Source: Brenneria nigrifluens DSM 30175 = ATCC 13028 (GTDB lineage: Bacteria > Pseudomonadota > Gammaproteobacteria > Enterobacterales > Enterobacteriaceae). From it: 64,000 bases of DNA. Shown here in pieces: positions 7,457 to 14,775 of the stretch. The position numbers and the translations under genes are program-made. The stretch is taken from NCBI RefSeq assembly GCF_005484965.1, contig NZ_CP034036.1, forward strand, positions 2,356,001 to 2,420,000, written 5' to 3'. Under the pieces are notes generated by a model. It was not told where the DNA came from, searched no databases, and saw nothing but the letters and a program-made list of their open reading frames with translations. The number at the start of each line of letters is the position of its first letter. Position 1 is the stretch's first letter.

Positions 7457-8081
7457 ATCTCTGTTCTCCCTGCTGCGGGCCTATTGGCCGCAGATTGTGA
7501 TGCTTCTGGCCGTCGCCTTAATTGGCTATAAATTCGGCCATAGCGCGGGCCAGCAGGCCCATCAATCCGAGTTGCAAAAAACCATCACCACCCTGCAAAC
7601 GGATAACAAACGGCAGGCCGCGCAGCTCTTTGACTATGAGCAGGAAAAGCGCATCGCAGCCGAGCAGCAAGTCGCGGCTCTGAAAAAGGCGCGGGAACAA
7701 GAAGCCGCACAACGCGCCCGCGCCGACAAGTTGGCCGCCGATTTGCTGGATGCTCAAACCGAGCTGGAACAAACCAAGAAAGAACTAAAAAGGATGATTC
7801 CTTATGCTGTTACGAACGATGGTACTGCTTTTACCGGCATTGGCCCTGACAGCCTGCGGCTCTACAAAATCAGTCTCGGTTATCCCGCCGACAGCTTGCC
7901 CGGCACCGGAGAAGCCCCCCGCAGAGCTGCTGTATATCCCGCCGATGCCATCCGCGCCAGCGGCGGACTTTCTCCTGCCGGGATCATCACCCACGCTGCC
8001 GACTACGGCGAATGGTGTCTCACCCTAAAAGGGAAGCTGGAAAAGCTGAATCAGTTCTATGACAAGGAGGCCGTTGAATGA
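7440..8081 (+). CDS. i-spanin (Rz-like)
   Basis: The 213-aa product has one N-terminal membrane segment (about residues 17-33) and a long Gln/Lys/Glu-rich coiled coil (about 38-120), the layout of an inner-membrane spanin subunit. Spanins fuse inner and outer membranes in the last step of lysis. The o-spanin is encoded inside this gene in the +1 frame. At 213 residues it is longer than lambda Rz; the extra length covers the embedded gene. Confidence 0.8.
   Translation: MIALLKSLFSLLRAYWPQIVMLLAVALIGYKFGHSAGQQAHQSELQKTITTLQTDNKRQAAQLFDYEQEKRIAAEQQVAALKKAREQEAAQRARADKLAADLLDAQTELEQTKKELKRMIPYAVTNDGTAFTGIGPDSLRLYKISLGYPADSLPGTGEAPRRAAVYPADAIRASGGLSPAGIITHAADYGEWCLTLKGKLEKLNQFYDKEAVE
7804..8028 (+). 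CDS. o-spanin lipoprotein (Rz1-like), nested in the i-spanin gene
   Basis: The 74-aa product begins MLLRTMVLLLPALALTACGS, a lipoprotein signal with lipobox LTAC and lipidated C18. The mature part is proline-rich (PPTACPAPEKPP, PPMPSAPAA), as in Rz1. It lies wholly inside the i-spanin gene in the +1 frame. AAAAAGGA about 10 nt upstream of the ATG serves as its own ribosome-binding site. Confidence 0.85.
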   Translation: MLLRTMVLLLPALALTACGSTKSVSVIPPTACPAPEKPPAELLYIPPMPSAPAADFLLPGSSPTLPTTANGVSP

Positions 8082-8320
8082 GCATGGAATGGGTGCTGGG
8101 TGTAGCGCTGACGTTGATCTCCACACTCGGCAGTCTGTTTATTCGTTCGATGCAAAAGGACATCACTGATTTGGAAAACGCAGTGGAACGCATCAAAAAC
8201 GATTATCAACGCCGCGAAGATGCCCGGCGCGATCAGGATTCATTAATGGACGCCTTGCGCGACCTGAAAAAAACCATTGAGCGTATCGATACCAAACTCG
8301 ACAGGAAGGTAGATAAATAA
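8078..8320 (+). CDS. small membrane-anchored coiled-coil protein (DUF2730-like)
   Basis: The 80-aa product has one N-terminal membrane segment (about residues 4-23) followed by a charged heptad-like helix to the end. This resembles DUF2730 proteins found between lysis and packaging genes of Mu-like phages, though I am not certain of the family. Start and stop overlap the neighbours (ATGA before, TAATG after). Confidence 0.6.
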   Translation: MSMEWVLGVALTLISTLGSLFIRSMQKDITDLENAVERIKNDYQRREDARRDQDSLMDALRDLKKTIERIDTKLDRKVDK

Positions 8321-8613
8321 TGAAGGCAAGGCAGAAACGACGCGATCGTCGCGTTAACCATGTTGTTTCCGGGATTGATAACGCCGCGCTGAATGGCATC
8401 AAGAAGCGTCTGGATGAATTGCAAGTTCCTATCGCCCCCGCTGATGGATTAACGGAAATATCCGGTCAGTTAGACCGTATCGAGCGCCGCATGGACAGCA
8501 TCGAAGCCGCCGCCGTGCGCCAGGGAGCGATAGCAGGCAGCGTGGCGGGCGGCATTACCGGTGGTCTTGTCACCACCACCATTTTGTTAATCAAAGCACG
8601 TTTGGGGCTGTAA
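8320..8613 (+). CDS. small hypothetical phage protein with C-terminal membrane segment
   Basis: The 97-aa product has a basic N-terminus, a coiled-coil-like central helix (LDRIERRMDSIEAAAVRQ) and a Gly/Ala-rich hydrophobic C-terminus (about residues 69-92) that may insert in the membrane. It is coupled to both neighbours by TAATG overlaps. Function unknown; its position matches the small proteins before the terminase in Mu. Confidence 0.6.
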   Translation: MKARQKRRDRRVNHVVSGIDNAALNGIKKRLDELQVPIAPADGLTEISGQLDRIERRMDSIEAAAVRQGAIAGSVAGGITGGLVTTTILLIKARLGL

Positions 8614-9113
8614 TGGCGCATCCGCAGGAAACCCGCGACAAGCTGCGCCGCTCTTACATATTCGGTCAGATGTCGCTTGAAATTGCCTCCGCGCAGTCTG
8701 GCGTGGCATTCGCCACTGCCCGGCGATGGAAGAAAGACGCGCAGGACGCAGGCGATGACTGGGACAAACTGCGTGCCGCCCACGTTATCGCAGGCGGCGG
8801 TCTGGAAGATATCGGCCGCGCTGTGCTTACAGGGCTGGTAACGCAATATCAGACCACGCTGGAAATGCTTAACGGGGCGGCGGATATCCCGGCAAGGGAG
8901 CGTGTCGAACTGTTGGCAAGCCTGGCGGATGCATTTAACAAAGCGACGTCGGCCAGTAAGAAGATCCTGCCGGAAACCAGCGAGCTATCCGTTGCGTTGG
9001 ACGTCCTCCAGTTGTTTTCAACCTTCATTAGCGAGCATCACCCGAAGCAACTGGCAGCGTTCGTGAACATCCTGGAATCATTTGGCGAGGTGATAGAGAA
9101 ACGTTATGGCTGA
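8613..9113 (+). CDS. DUF1804 family protein, probable small terminase subunit
   Basis: The 166-aa product matches DUF1804 of Mu-like phages: an N-terminal helix-turn-helix (FGQMSLEIASAQSGVAFATARRWKKDA) and an all-helical remainder. It directly precedes the large terminase and a 67-aa protein, the place of the small terminase (gp27) in Mu. DNA recognition in packaging is therefore likely but inferred. Confidence 0.75.
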   Translation: MAHPQETRDKLRRSYIFGQMSLEIASAQSGVAFATARRWKKDAQDAGDDWDKLRAAHVIAGGGLEDIGRAVLTGLVTQYQTTLEMLNGAADIPARERVELLASLADAFNKATSASKKILPETSELSVALDVLQLFSTFISEHHPKQLAAFVNILESFGEVIEKRYG

Positions 9114-9309
9114 CAAATTAATTCGCATTAACAATGAAAACGCCGTAATGGCAAGTCAGATTACCCGTATAGAACGGGGATGCTACGGCGATGTTTTCGT
9201 CTGGGCCGATGGCGTAAAACACCATCTGTTACCGGGCTACGGCGAAGCCTGCTATCAAGCCGAGACGCGCATTATCAATGAGATTAACGCGGCGTTAAGC
9301 GGGGATTAA
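9106..9309 (+). CDS. small hypothetical phage protein (67 aa)
   Basis: This frame overlaps the DUF1804 gene by 8 nt, and its stop abuts the terminase ATG at 9310. The product is acidic, with no motif I recognise. Its conserved-looking position between the terminase subunits suggests a packaging accessory. Confidence 0.5.
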   Translation: MADKLIRINNENAVMASQITRIERGCYGDVFVWADGVKHHLLPGYGEACYQAETRIINEINAALSGD

Positions 9310-10968
9310 ATGGCGCGTAAATCGAACAAACTCACTGCTAAAGACTTTGCCAAAGAGCTGGAAGAGCTGGCGGCAACGCTACGCCGCACCATTGAGGCGG
9401 AATGCGTTGGCTTTGACCCGTCCCCGGCTGCTGTTGCTGAGCGCCGCGCCCAGGTGAATAACCCGGTGACGGGCTATGAGTATTTTGTCGGGCAATATTT
9501 TCCACATTACGTGCGCCATGCCGACAAAAGCGAACTGCATAAGCATCTTTTCGTCCGCTTGCCTGAAATTGTCGCCAGTCCTAAAAGTGAGAATGACGCG
9601 ATAGCCGCGCCGCGTGGTGAGGCCAAGTCAACGCTGGTCAGTCAGTTGTTTGTGTTGTGGTGCATTATCCGGGGTATTAAACATTACCCGGTCATCGTAA
9701 TGGACTCCATTGATCAGGCTTACCCGATGCTGGAAGCCATTAAAGCGGAACTGGCGTTTAATCCCCGGATTGAAATGGATTTTCCCGAAGTAGCGGGCGG
9801 TGGCCGCGTCTGGCAAGCCGGGACTATCGTCACTAAGAACGATATCAAGGTGCAGGTTGCCGGTAGCGGTAAAAAACTGCGTGGCTTGCGTCATGGCCCG
9901 TACCGCCCTGATTTAGTGGTGCTGGATGATATTGAGAATGACGAGCAAGTACGCAGCCCGGAGCAGCGCGACAAAGTCGATAACTGGCTGAAAAAAACGG
10001 TGCTACCGCTGGGCGGTGCCGGGGCAAAGTTCGATGTCGTCTATATCGGGACTATCCTGCATTACGATTCCGTTCTGTCCCGCACGCTGAAAAATCCCCT
10101 GTGGAAAGCCGCCCGCTTTAAAGCCGTGATCCAGTGGCCGGTCAATATGTCGCTGTGGGACGAGTGGGAAGAAATTCTCCGCAACAACGGCAGCGATGGC
10201 GAATGGATGGCGACCGGGTTCTACCAGAATCATAAAGCCGAAATGGACGAGGGCGCGGCGGTGTCCTGGTCTGCGCGCCCGATATTGACGCTGATGTTGA
10301 TCCGGGCGCGTGACGGTCACAGTACCTTTGATTCCGAATACCAGAATGACCCGGTAAGCGGCGAAGATGCGCCCTTTGCCAATTGCATCCAGTTTTGGGT
10401 GAACCGACTCAACGAGTGGATCTTCTTTGGCGCATGCGACCCCAGCCTGGGCAAGGCCGGTTCCAGCCGCGACCCCTCGGCGTTACTCGTCGGCGGCTTT
10501 AACCGTCATACCGGTATTTTGGATGTAGTCGAAGCGGCTATCCGTAAGCGTCTACCGGACAAAATCATTTCTGATGTGATTGAGTTACAGCGCATTTATC
10601 GCTGTCTTGTCTGGTCAATTGAAACCATCCAGTTTCAGGAGTTCCTGCGCACCGAACTGGTGAAGCGCAGCGCCCAGGCGGGTGTCCCGGTTCCGGCGCG
10701 AGCGGTGCAGCCGCATAGCGATAAATTACTGCGTATCGAGTCGCTACAGCCGCATATGGCAAACGGCCTGATACGGCTGCATCCTAGCCAGACGACACTG
10801 ATTGATCAGTTACGTCATTTCCCGATGGCCGATCATGACGACGGCCCGGATGCGCTGCATATGTTATGGGCGCTGGCCGTGTCCGGCGTTGCTTCTTTTT
10901 CTTTTACTCCCGTTCCCCGCCGTAGTTCTGATGACCGGGGCAGTCGTTTTAGCTCTGGAGGCTGGTAA
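9310..10968 (+). CDS. large terminase subunit (Mu gp28-like)
   Basis: The 552-aa product is the packaging motor and headful nuclease. The ATPase domain shows a Walker A variant APRGEAKST (residues 100-108) and Walker B LVVLDDIE (202-209). The nuclease domain has an acidic strand ACDPSLGKAG near residue 377 and a late HDDGPDALHML motif, all typical of Mu-type terminases. A 1-nt gap separates it from the portal gene. Confidence 0.92.
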   Translation: MARKSNKLTAKDFAKELEELAATLRRTIEAECVGFDPSPAAVAERRAQVNNPVTGYEYFVGQYFPHYVRHADKSELHKHLFVRLPEIVASPKSENDAIAAPRGEAKSTLVSQLFVLWCIIRGIKHYPVIVMDSIDQAYPMLEAIKAELAFNPRIEMDFPEVAGGGRVWQAGTIVTKNDIKVQVAGSGKKLRGLRHGPYRPDLVVLDDIENDEQVRSPEQRDKVDNWLKKTVLPLGGAGAKFDVVYIGTILHYDSVLSRTLKNPLWKAARFKAVIQWPVNMSLWDEWEEILRNNGSDGEWMATGFYQNHKAEMDEGAAVSWSARPILTLMLIRARDGHSTFDSEYQNDPVSGEDAPFANCIQFWVNRLNEWIFFGACDPSLGKAGSSRDPSALLVGGFNRHTGILDVVEAAIRKRLPDKIISDVIELQRIYRCLVWSIETIQFQEFLRTELVKRSAQAGVPVPARAVQPHSDKLLRIESLQPHMANGLIRLHPSQTTLIDQLRHFPMADHDDGPDALHMLWALAVSGVASFSFTPVPRRSSDDRGSRFSSGGW

Positions 10969-10969
10969 T

Positions 10970-12541
10970 ATGGCTCAGATTGTTGATCAGTATGGTCGCC
11001 CGCTTAACCGCGAGGTGTTGAAGTCCCCGCAGACGGCGCGAGTCGCGCAAATTGTCCGTAACTATCCTGAACATCCCTCGCTCGGCCTGACTATCCGTCA
11101 GTTGCCGCGTATCCTCGAAGCGGCCGAGCGCGGCGACTTTTCCGCGCAGGCGGATTTATTCGAAGATATGGCGGAGAAAGACGGCCATATCTTTTCCGAA
11201 ATGGCAAAGCGTAAAAACGCGCTGTTGGGGCTGGACTGGAGTATCGAACCGCCGCGCAATGCGACGGCAGCGGAGAAGAACATCGCGGCGATGGTGGCCG
11301 AATGGATGGACGATATTCCCAATTTTGAAGATATTATTCTCAACGCCGCCGAGGCTATCGGCCACGGTTTTGCCGCGCAGGAGATTGAAGGTTGGGAACT
11401 GGAAGAAAATGTCTGGCTGCCGACAAAAATAACGTTGCGCCCGCATCGCTGGTTTTGCACTAACCCGGACATTGACGATACGGTGCGGCTGTCAGATGGC
11501 ACGATGAACGGCGCCGAGTTATGGCCGTTCGGCTGGATGGTGCATGCGCATAACGCAAAATCGGGCTATATCGCCCAGTCGGGTTTATATCGCGTGCTGG
11601 TCTGGCCGTATCTATTCAAAAACTACGGCGTGCGAGATTTTGCCGAATTCCTGGAAATCTACGGCCTGCCGGCGCGTATCGGTAAATATCTGGAAGGCTC
11701 GTCGGATGAACAGAAAGACGCGCTGCTGCATGCGCTGGTAGCACTCGGCCATAATGCGGCGGGCATTATCCCGCAAGGTAGCGATATCACCTTTGAAGCA
11801 GCGGCGGATGGTCAATCAGACCCATTTATGGCAATGATTGAATGGTGTGAGCGAACCGAGTCTAAAGTAATCCTCGGCGGTACGTTAACCAGCCAGGCGG
11901 ACGGTAAAACGTCAACCAATGCGCTGGGTAACGTTCATAATGAAGTGCGGCATGACATTCTGGTCGCGGACGCCCGGCAAATCGAGGGGTTCTTTCGTAA
12001 TCAGATCCACATGTTGTTGTCGATTAACGGTTACAGCGTCAGCCGCCGCCGTCTTCCGCGTTTTTCGTTTGATACGCGCGAAATTGAAGATATCGGCACG
12101 TTCTCGACGGGCGTGTCGACTCTAGTTCAGGCTGGGATGAAGACTATCCCGGTATCCTGGATACACAAGAAAGTCGGTATCCCGGTTCCCCAGAACGATG
12201 AGCCTGTGCTGGAAGGTGCGGCAAAAACGCCGATCGCCGGTCTGTCGCTTTCTCCCTACCGTTCTTTTGCCGCCCTGAGCACTAACGCCCAGGACGAAAT
12301 CAGCGATCCAGCCCAGGTGGCGCTGGATAACGCCCGCTCAACGCCGGAGGCCATCAACGATGCGATGCAGGCATTGGTCGCGCCCCTGGTAACGGCATTA
12401 CAACAGGGCCAGACGCCGGACGATGCGCTGGACATTATCGCCGCAAGTTATCCGGCGCTGGATGATTCACAGCTCCAGCAGCTATTAAGCCAGTCTCTAT
12501 TCGTCGCTGATGTCTGGGGGCGATTGAATGCCGACGCCTAA
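10970..12541 (+). CDS. portal protein (DUF935, Mu gp29-like)
   Basis: The 523-aa product begins MAQIVDQYGRPLNREVL, the usual start of DUF935 portals. The frame is open further upstream, but that part is terminase sequence in another frame. The body contains the family segments GFAAQEIEGWELEE and KILGGTLTSQ-like (residues near 295). The portal forms the dodecameric channel at one capsid vertex. It overlaps the next gene by 14 nt. Confidence 0.9.
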   Translation: MAQIVDQYGRPLNREVLKSPQTARVAQIVRNYPEHPSLGLTIRQLPRILEAAERGDFSAQADLFEDMAEKDGHIFSEMAKRKNALLGLDWSIEPPRNATAAEKNIAAMVAEWMDDIPNFEDIILNAAEAIGHGFAAQEIEGWELEENVWLPTKITLRPHRWFCTNPDIDDTVRLSDGTMNGAELWPFGWMVHAHNAKSGYIAQSGLYRVLVWPYLFKNYGVRDFAEFLEIYGLPARIGKYLEGSSDEQKDALLHALVALGHNAAGIIPQGSDITFEAAADGQSDPFMAMIEWCERTESKVILGGTLTSQADGKTSTNALGNVHNEVRHDILVADARQIEGFFRNQIHMLLSINGYSVSRRRLPRFSFDTREIEDIGTFSTGVSTLVQAGMKTIPVSWIHKKVGIPVPQNDEPVLEGAAKTPIAGLSLSPYRSFAALSTNAQDEISDPAQVALDNARSTPEAINDAMQALVAPLVTALQQGQTPDDALDIIAASYPALDDSQLQQLLSQSLFVADVWGRLNADA

Positions 12542-13862
12542 CGATGTCAACCTCGGCTATGCCATCGGTCTGAAACCCGAAGAAGCGATCAAGTATTTTG
12601 AGTCGAAGGGCTACACCATCGGTTTCAACTGGCATGATGTCGAGGCACGCGCTCACTCTACTGCGTTTACCGTCGCCGGTATTCTCAAGCAAGACGTGTT
12701 AGAGGATATCCGGGGTGGATTGGATGCGGCGCTGAAGAACGGCGAAACGCTGGAACAGTTCCGGCGTCGGTTAACCCCCGTTATGGTGCAAAAAGGCTGG
12801 TTCGGCAAGGGGCTGAAAGCGGATGAGGATGGCGTGCTGGAGGGGAAAAAACTAACCCCACGCCGTCTGAAAACCATTTTTGAGACCAATATGCAGGCGG
12901 CATACAGCGCCGGTCGTTACGAAGAGCAGCTCGCTAACGCGGAGTTCCGGCCATACTGGACGCGAATCGGCGTAATGGATATCCATATCCGCCCCAGTCA
13001 TGCCGCATTGAATGGCTATACGGCCCGCTATGACGATCCCGTATGGCAATTTATGTATCCGCCCGATGGCTACGGTTGCCGCTGTCGTATCCGCGCCCGT
13101 ACCCAGGCGGATGTTGACCGTCTGAAAATTACCGTACAGCACAGCGAGATTGTCGAGGTCGAACAGGCATGGGGGCCGAATGACTCCCGCATTGTGAAAG
13201 CGATCAAGTGGAACGGCGAACTGTATACCCCCGACGCTGGTTTCGGCCACAACCCCGGCCAGGGCTATTTATCGGCTCTCGGCCAGCGGCTACTTGACCG
13301 TTCTGCGGTGGCAGAGCCGAAACTCGCGTCGTTGGCCGTGCAGCAGACGATGAGCGATAAAACTCTGTTAAATGCGGTTTCAACGGACGTTAATGCATTC
13401 GTTAATAACACGCTGCTGAATAAGCAGGCGCGCGGTCAGTTGCGCCACGTCGGGGCATTGCCCCCGCAGGTTGTTGATCGTCTGGCAGAGAAAGGCGTCG
13501 CGGTGGAGTCATCCGTTATCACATTGACCGATGATAATTTGCTGCACGCCATTCGTGACAGCAAAGACGCACAGCTTCCTGAATCGCTGTGGCAACACCT
13601 GCCTGAGTTCATCCTCAACCCTAAAGCCATCCTCTACAACACACAGAAAGCCGATGCGGCGTTGACCTACGTTTTAGATTTACCGGATACATCCGGCAAG
13701 CTGGTCGTTTTTATTGATCGGGAGCTAAAAGCCCGACCGCCGGAAGGTGGGAAAAAAGAGAGAATAAAAACCAATCTGATAAGAACGGGGAAAATCCTGG
13801 CGAATGACGAGTCGCTGAGAAACAAGGGGATTAATGAAGTGCTGTGGGGCAGTCTTGATTAA
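12528..13862 (+). CDS. MuF-type head morphogenesis protein with C-terminal toxin-like domain
   Basis: Residues 1-270 are a minor head protein of the Mu F / SPP1 gp7 family: TIFETNMQAAYSAGRYEEQ (117-135), TRIGVMDIHIRPSHAALNG and the YGCRCRIRA motif (C184, C186). Residues from about 330 to 444 form a separate module (LPEFILNPKAILYNTQ, LVVFIDRELK, RTGKILANDESLRNKG) resembling the phage barnase-EndoU-colicin-RelE-like nuclease class found at the ends of MuF polymorphic toxins. The toxin assignment is by pattern, not by catalytic residues. No immunity gene follows directly. Confidence 0.8.
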   Translation: MPTPNDVNLGYAIGLKPEEAIKYFESKGYTIGFNWHDVEARAHSTAFTVAGILKQDVLEDIRGGLDAALKNGETLEQFRRRLTPVMVQKGWFGKGLKADEDGVLEGKKLTPRRLKTIFETNMQAAYSAGRYEEQLANAEFRPYWTRIGVMDIHIRPSHAALNGYTARYDDPVWQFMYPPDGYGCRCRIRARTQADVDRLKITVQHSEIVEVEQAWGPNDSRIVKAIKWNGELYTPDAGFGHNPGQGYLSALGQRLLDRSAVAEPKLASLAVQQTMSDKTLLNAVSTDVNAFVNNTLLNKQARGQLRHVGALPPQVVDRLAEKGVAVESSVITLTDDNLLHAIRDSKDAQLPESLWQHLPEFILNPKAILYNTQKADAALTYVLDLPDTSGKLVVFIDRELKARPPEGGKKERIKTNLIRTGKILANDESLRNKGINEVLWGSLD

Positions 13863-13864
13863 GC

Positions 13865-13966
13865 GGCGGGATGAGAAGCGCCGGACTCGAACCGGATCAT
13901 ACTCAAACGCTCGTGGCGTAGTAGCAACCGTTACCTATTGGAAACAGCCCCCCATCCCTCACCGCC
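13865..13966 (-). ncRNA. tRNA-like structured element (minus strand)
   Basis: The minus-strand reading forms a closed multibranch fold. A closing stem GGCGG/CCGCC (13962-13966 with 13865-13869) continues as TGAG/CTCA. A D-arm-like hairpin CTGTT/AACGG (13943-13947, 13928-13932) has an AATAGGT-containing loop. A middle hairpin is ACGC-CACGA-GCGT (13907-13919). A perfect T-arm is CCGG-TTCGAGT-CCGG (13881-13895). A canonical 7-bp acceptor and 7-nt anticodon loop are not found, so it is not an ordinary tRNA gene. It fills the gap between the MuF and G homologues. Whether it is transcribed is unknown. Confidence 0.4.
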
Positions 13967-13990
13967 ATTTAAGTATACACCGAGTGATTT

Positions 13991-14545
13991 ATGAGCGATA
14001 GCTACGAAATAAAATATGACGTTACCGACTTTGAGCGCGGCCTGGGCGACTTGATCAAGAAGCTGGAAAACCGTCAGCCGTTAATGCGCGAAATGGCTGC
14101 GGCCATGCATGACGCCGTCGAGGAAAACTTTGCCCAACAGGGGCGGCCAGAGTGGGCCGGATGGAAAAGCAATGCGTATTGGGCGAAACGTCGGGGCGGG
14201 AAAATCCTGCAAAAGTCCGGGCGTCTGGCGAGTAGCATCAACGAATACAGCGATAACGACAGCGCAACTGTCGGGACGAATGTTGTCTACGCCCGAATTC
14301 ACCAGGAAGGCGGCACCATCAATATCCCCGCCCGCAGCCAGCGGGCCTACTACAAACAGCACAAGGATGGCAGCGTCGGTAATCGGTTCGTGAAAAAATC
14401 GCAGTCGAATTTTGCACAGTGGAATACGATGGGCGAGTATAAAATCACTATTCCCGCCCGTCCGTTTCTGCATCTCACCGAGTCGGATGTGGATGGAATG
14501 GAAAACACGGTGCAGACCTATCTGCAACGCGTCATTGATGGTTAG
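13991..14545 (+). CDS. virion morphogenesis protein (Mu G / gp31-like)
   Basis: The 184-aa product belongs to the phage virion morphogenesis (gpG, phage tail S-like) family: a helical N-terminus followed by KILQKSGRLASSI, VGTNVVYARIHQEGG and the C-terminal IPARPFLHLT. It is thought to act in head or tail completion. Start: ATG in GATTTATGAGC. The gene lies between the MuF and protease genes, as G does between F and I in Mu. Confidence 0.88.
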   Translation: MSDSYEIKYDVTDFERGLGDLIKKLENRQPLMREMAAAMHDAVEENFAQQGRPEWAGWKSNAYWAKRRGGKILQKSGRLASSINEYSDNDSATVGTNVVYARIHQEGGTINIPARSQRAYYKQHKDGSVGNRFVKKSQSNFAQWNTMGEYKITIPARPFLHLTESDVDGMENTVQTYLQRVIDG

Positions 14546-14721
14546 TCCCCGTATTTGCTAAACGCGCCTGTACGCCGTCGTAATGTGTCAACCGGTGTCA
14601 TTGCCGCATCGCATCCCCTTAAAACGCTTAAAATCGTTTTTAAACGGGTTTTAAAAATGGTTGTATGCGTTGCCAGTGACCCGATTAGGGTGGCAAGATA
14701 AGTAAACCGCCTTTTTCTTTC
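14546..14721. other. intergenic region in the position of Mu's strong gyrase site
   Basis: This is the largest untranslated gap in the structural region, at the G-I junction near the centre of the phage genome. It contains AAAACG/CGTTTT (14621-14640), a CGTTTTTAAACG hairpin and a longer stem TTGCCA...CCC/GGGTGGCAA (14670-14696). In Mu, the strong gyrase site lies at exactly this junction. No gyrase consensus was verified here. Confidence 0.4.
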
Positions 14722-14775
14722 CCACTGAACCCCTTCCACTGATTACCTTTTGCCGCGCACCGTAATCTGGCGGCA
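14722..14775 (+). promoter_or_regulatory. putative late promoter module 2 (head operon)
   Basis: CCACTGA at 14722-14728 and 14736-14742, then exactly 24 nt to CTGGC at 14767. The -10-like TAATCT is at 14763-14768, which puts the start of transcription at or next to 14775, the A of the protease ATG. No Shine-Dalgarno sequence fits between. The message may be leaderless. Confidence 0.7.

Noticed and set aside
10802..10969. 56-codon N-terminal extension of the portal frame
   Set aside because: It lies within the terminase gene in another frame; the family start MAQIVDQYGR is at 10970.
13865..13966. Ordinary tRNA gene on the minus strand
   Set aside because: The T-arm is perfect, but no 7-bp acceptor stem or 7-nt anticodon loop could be formed.
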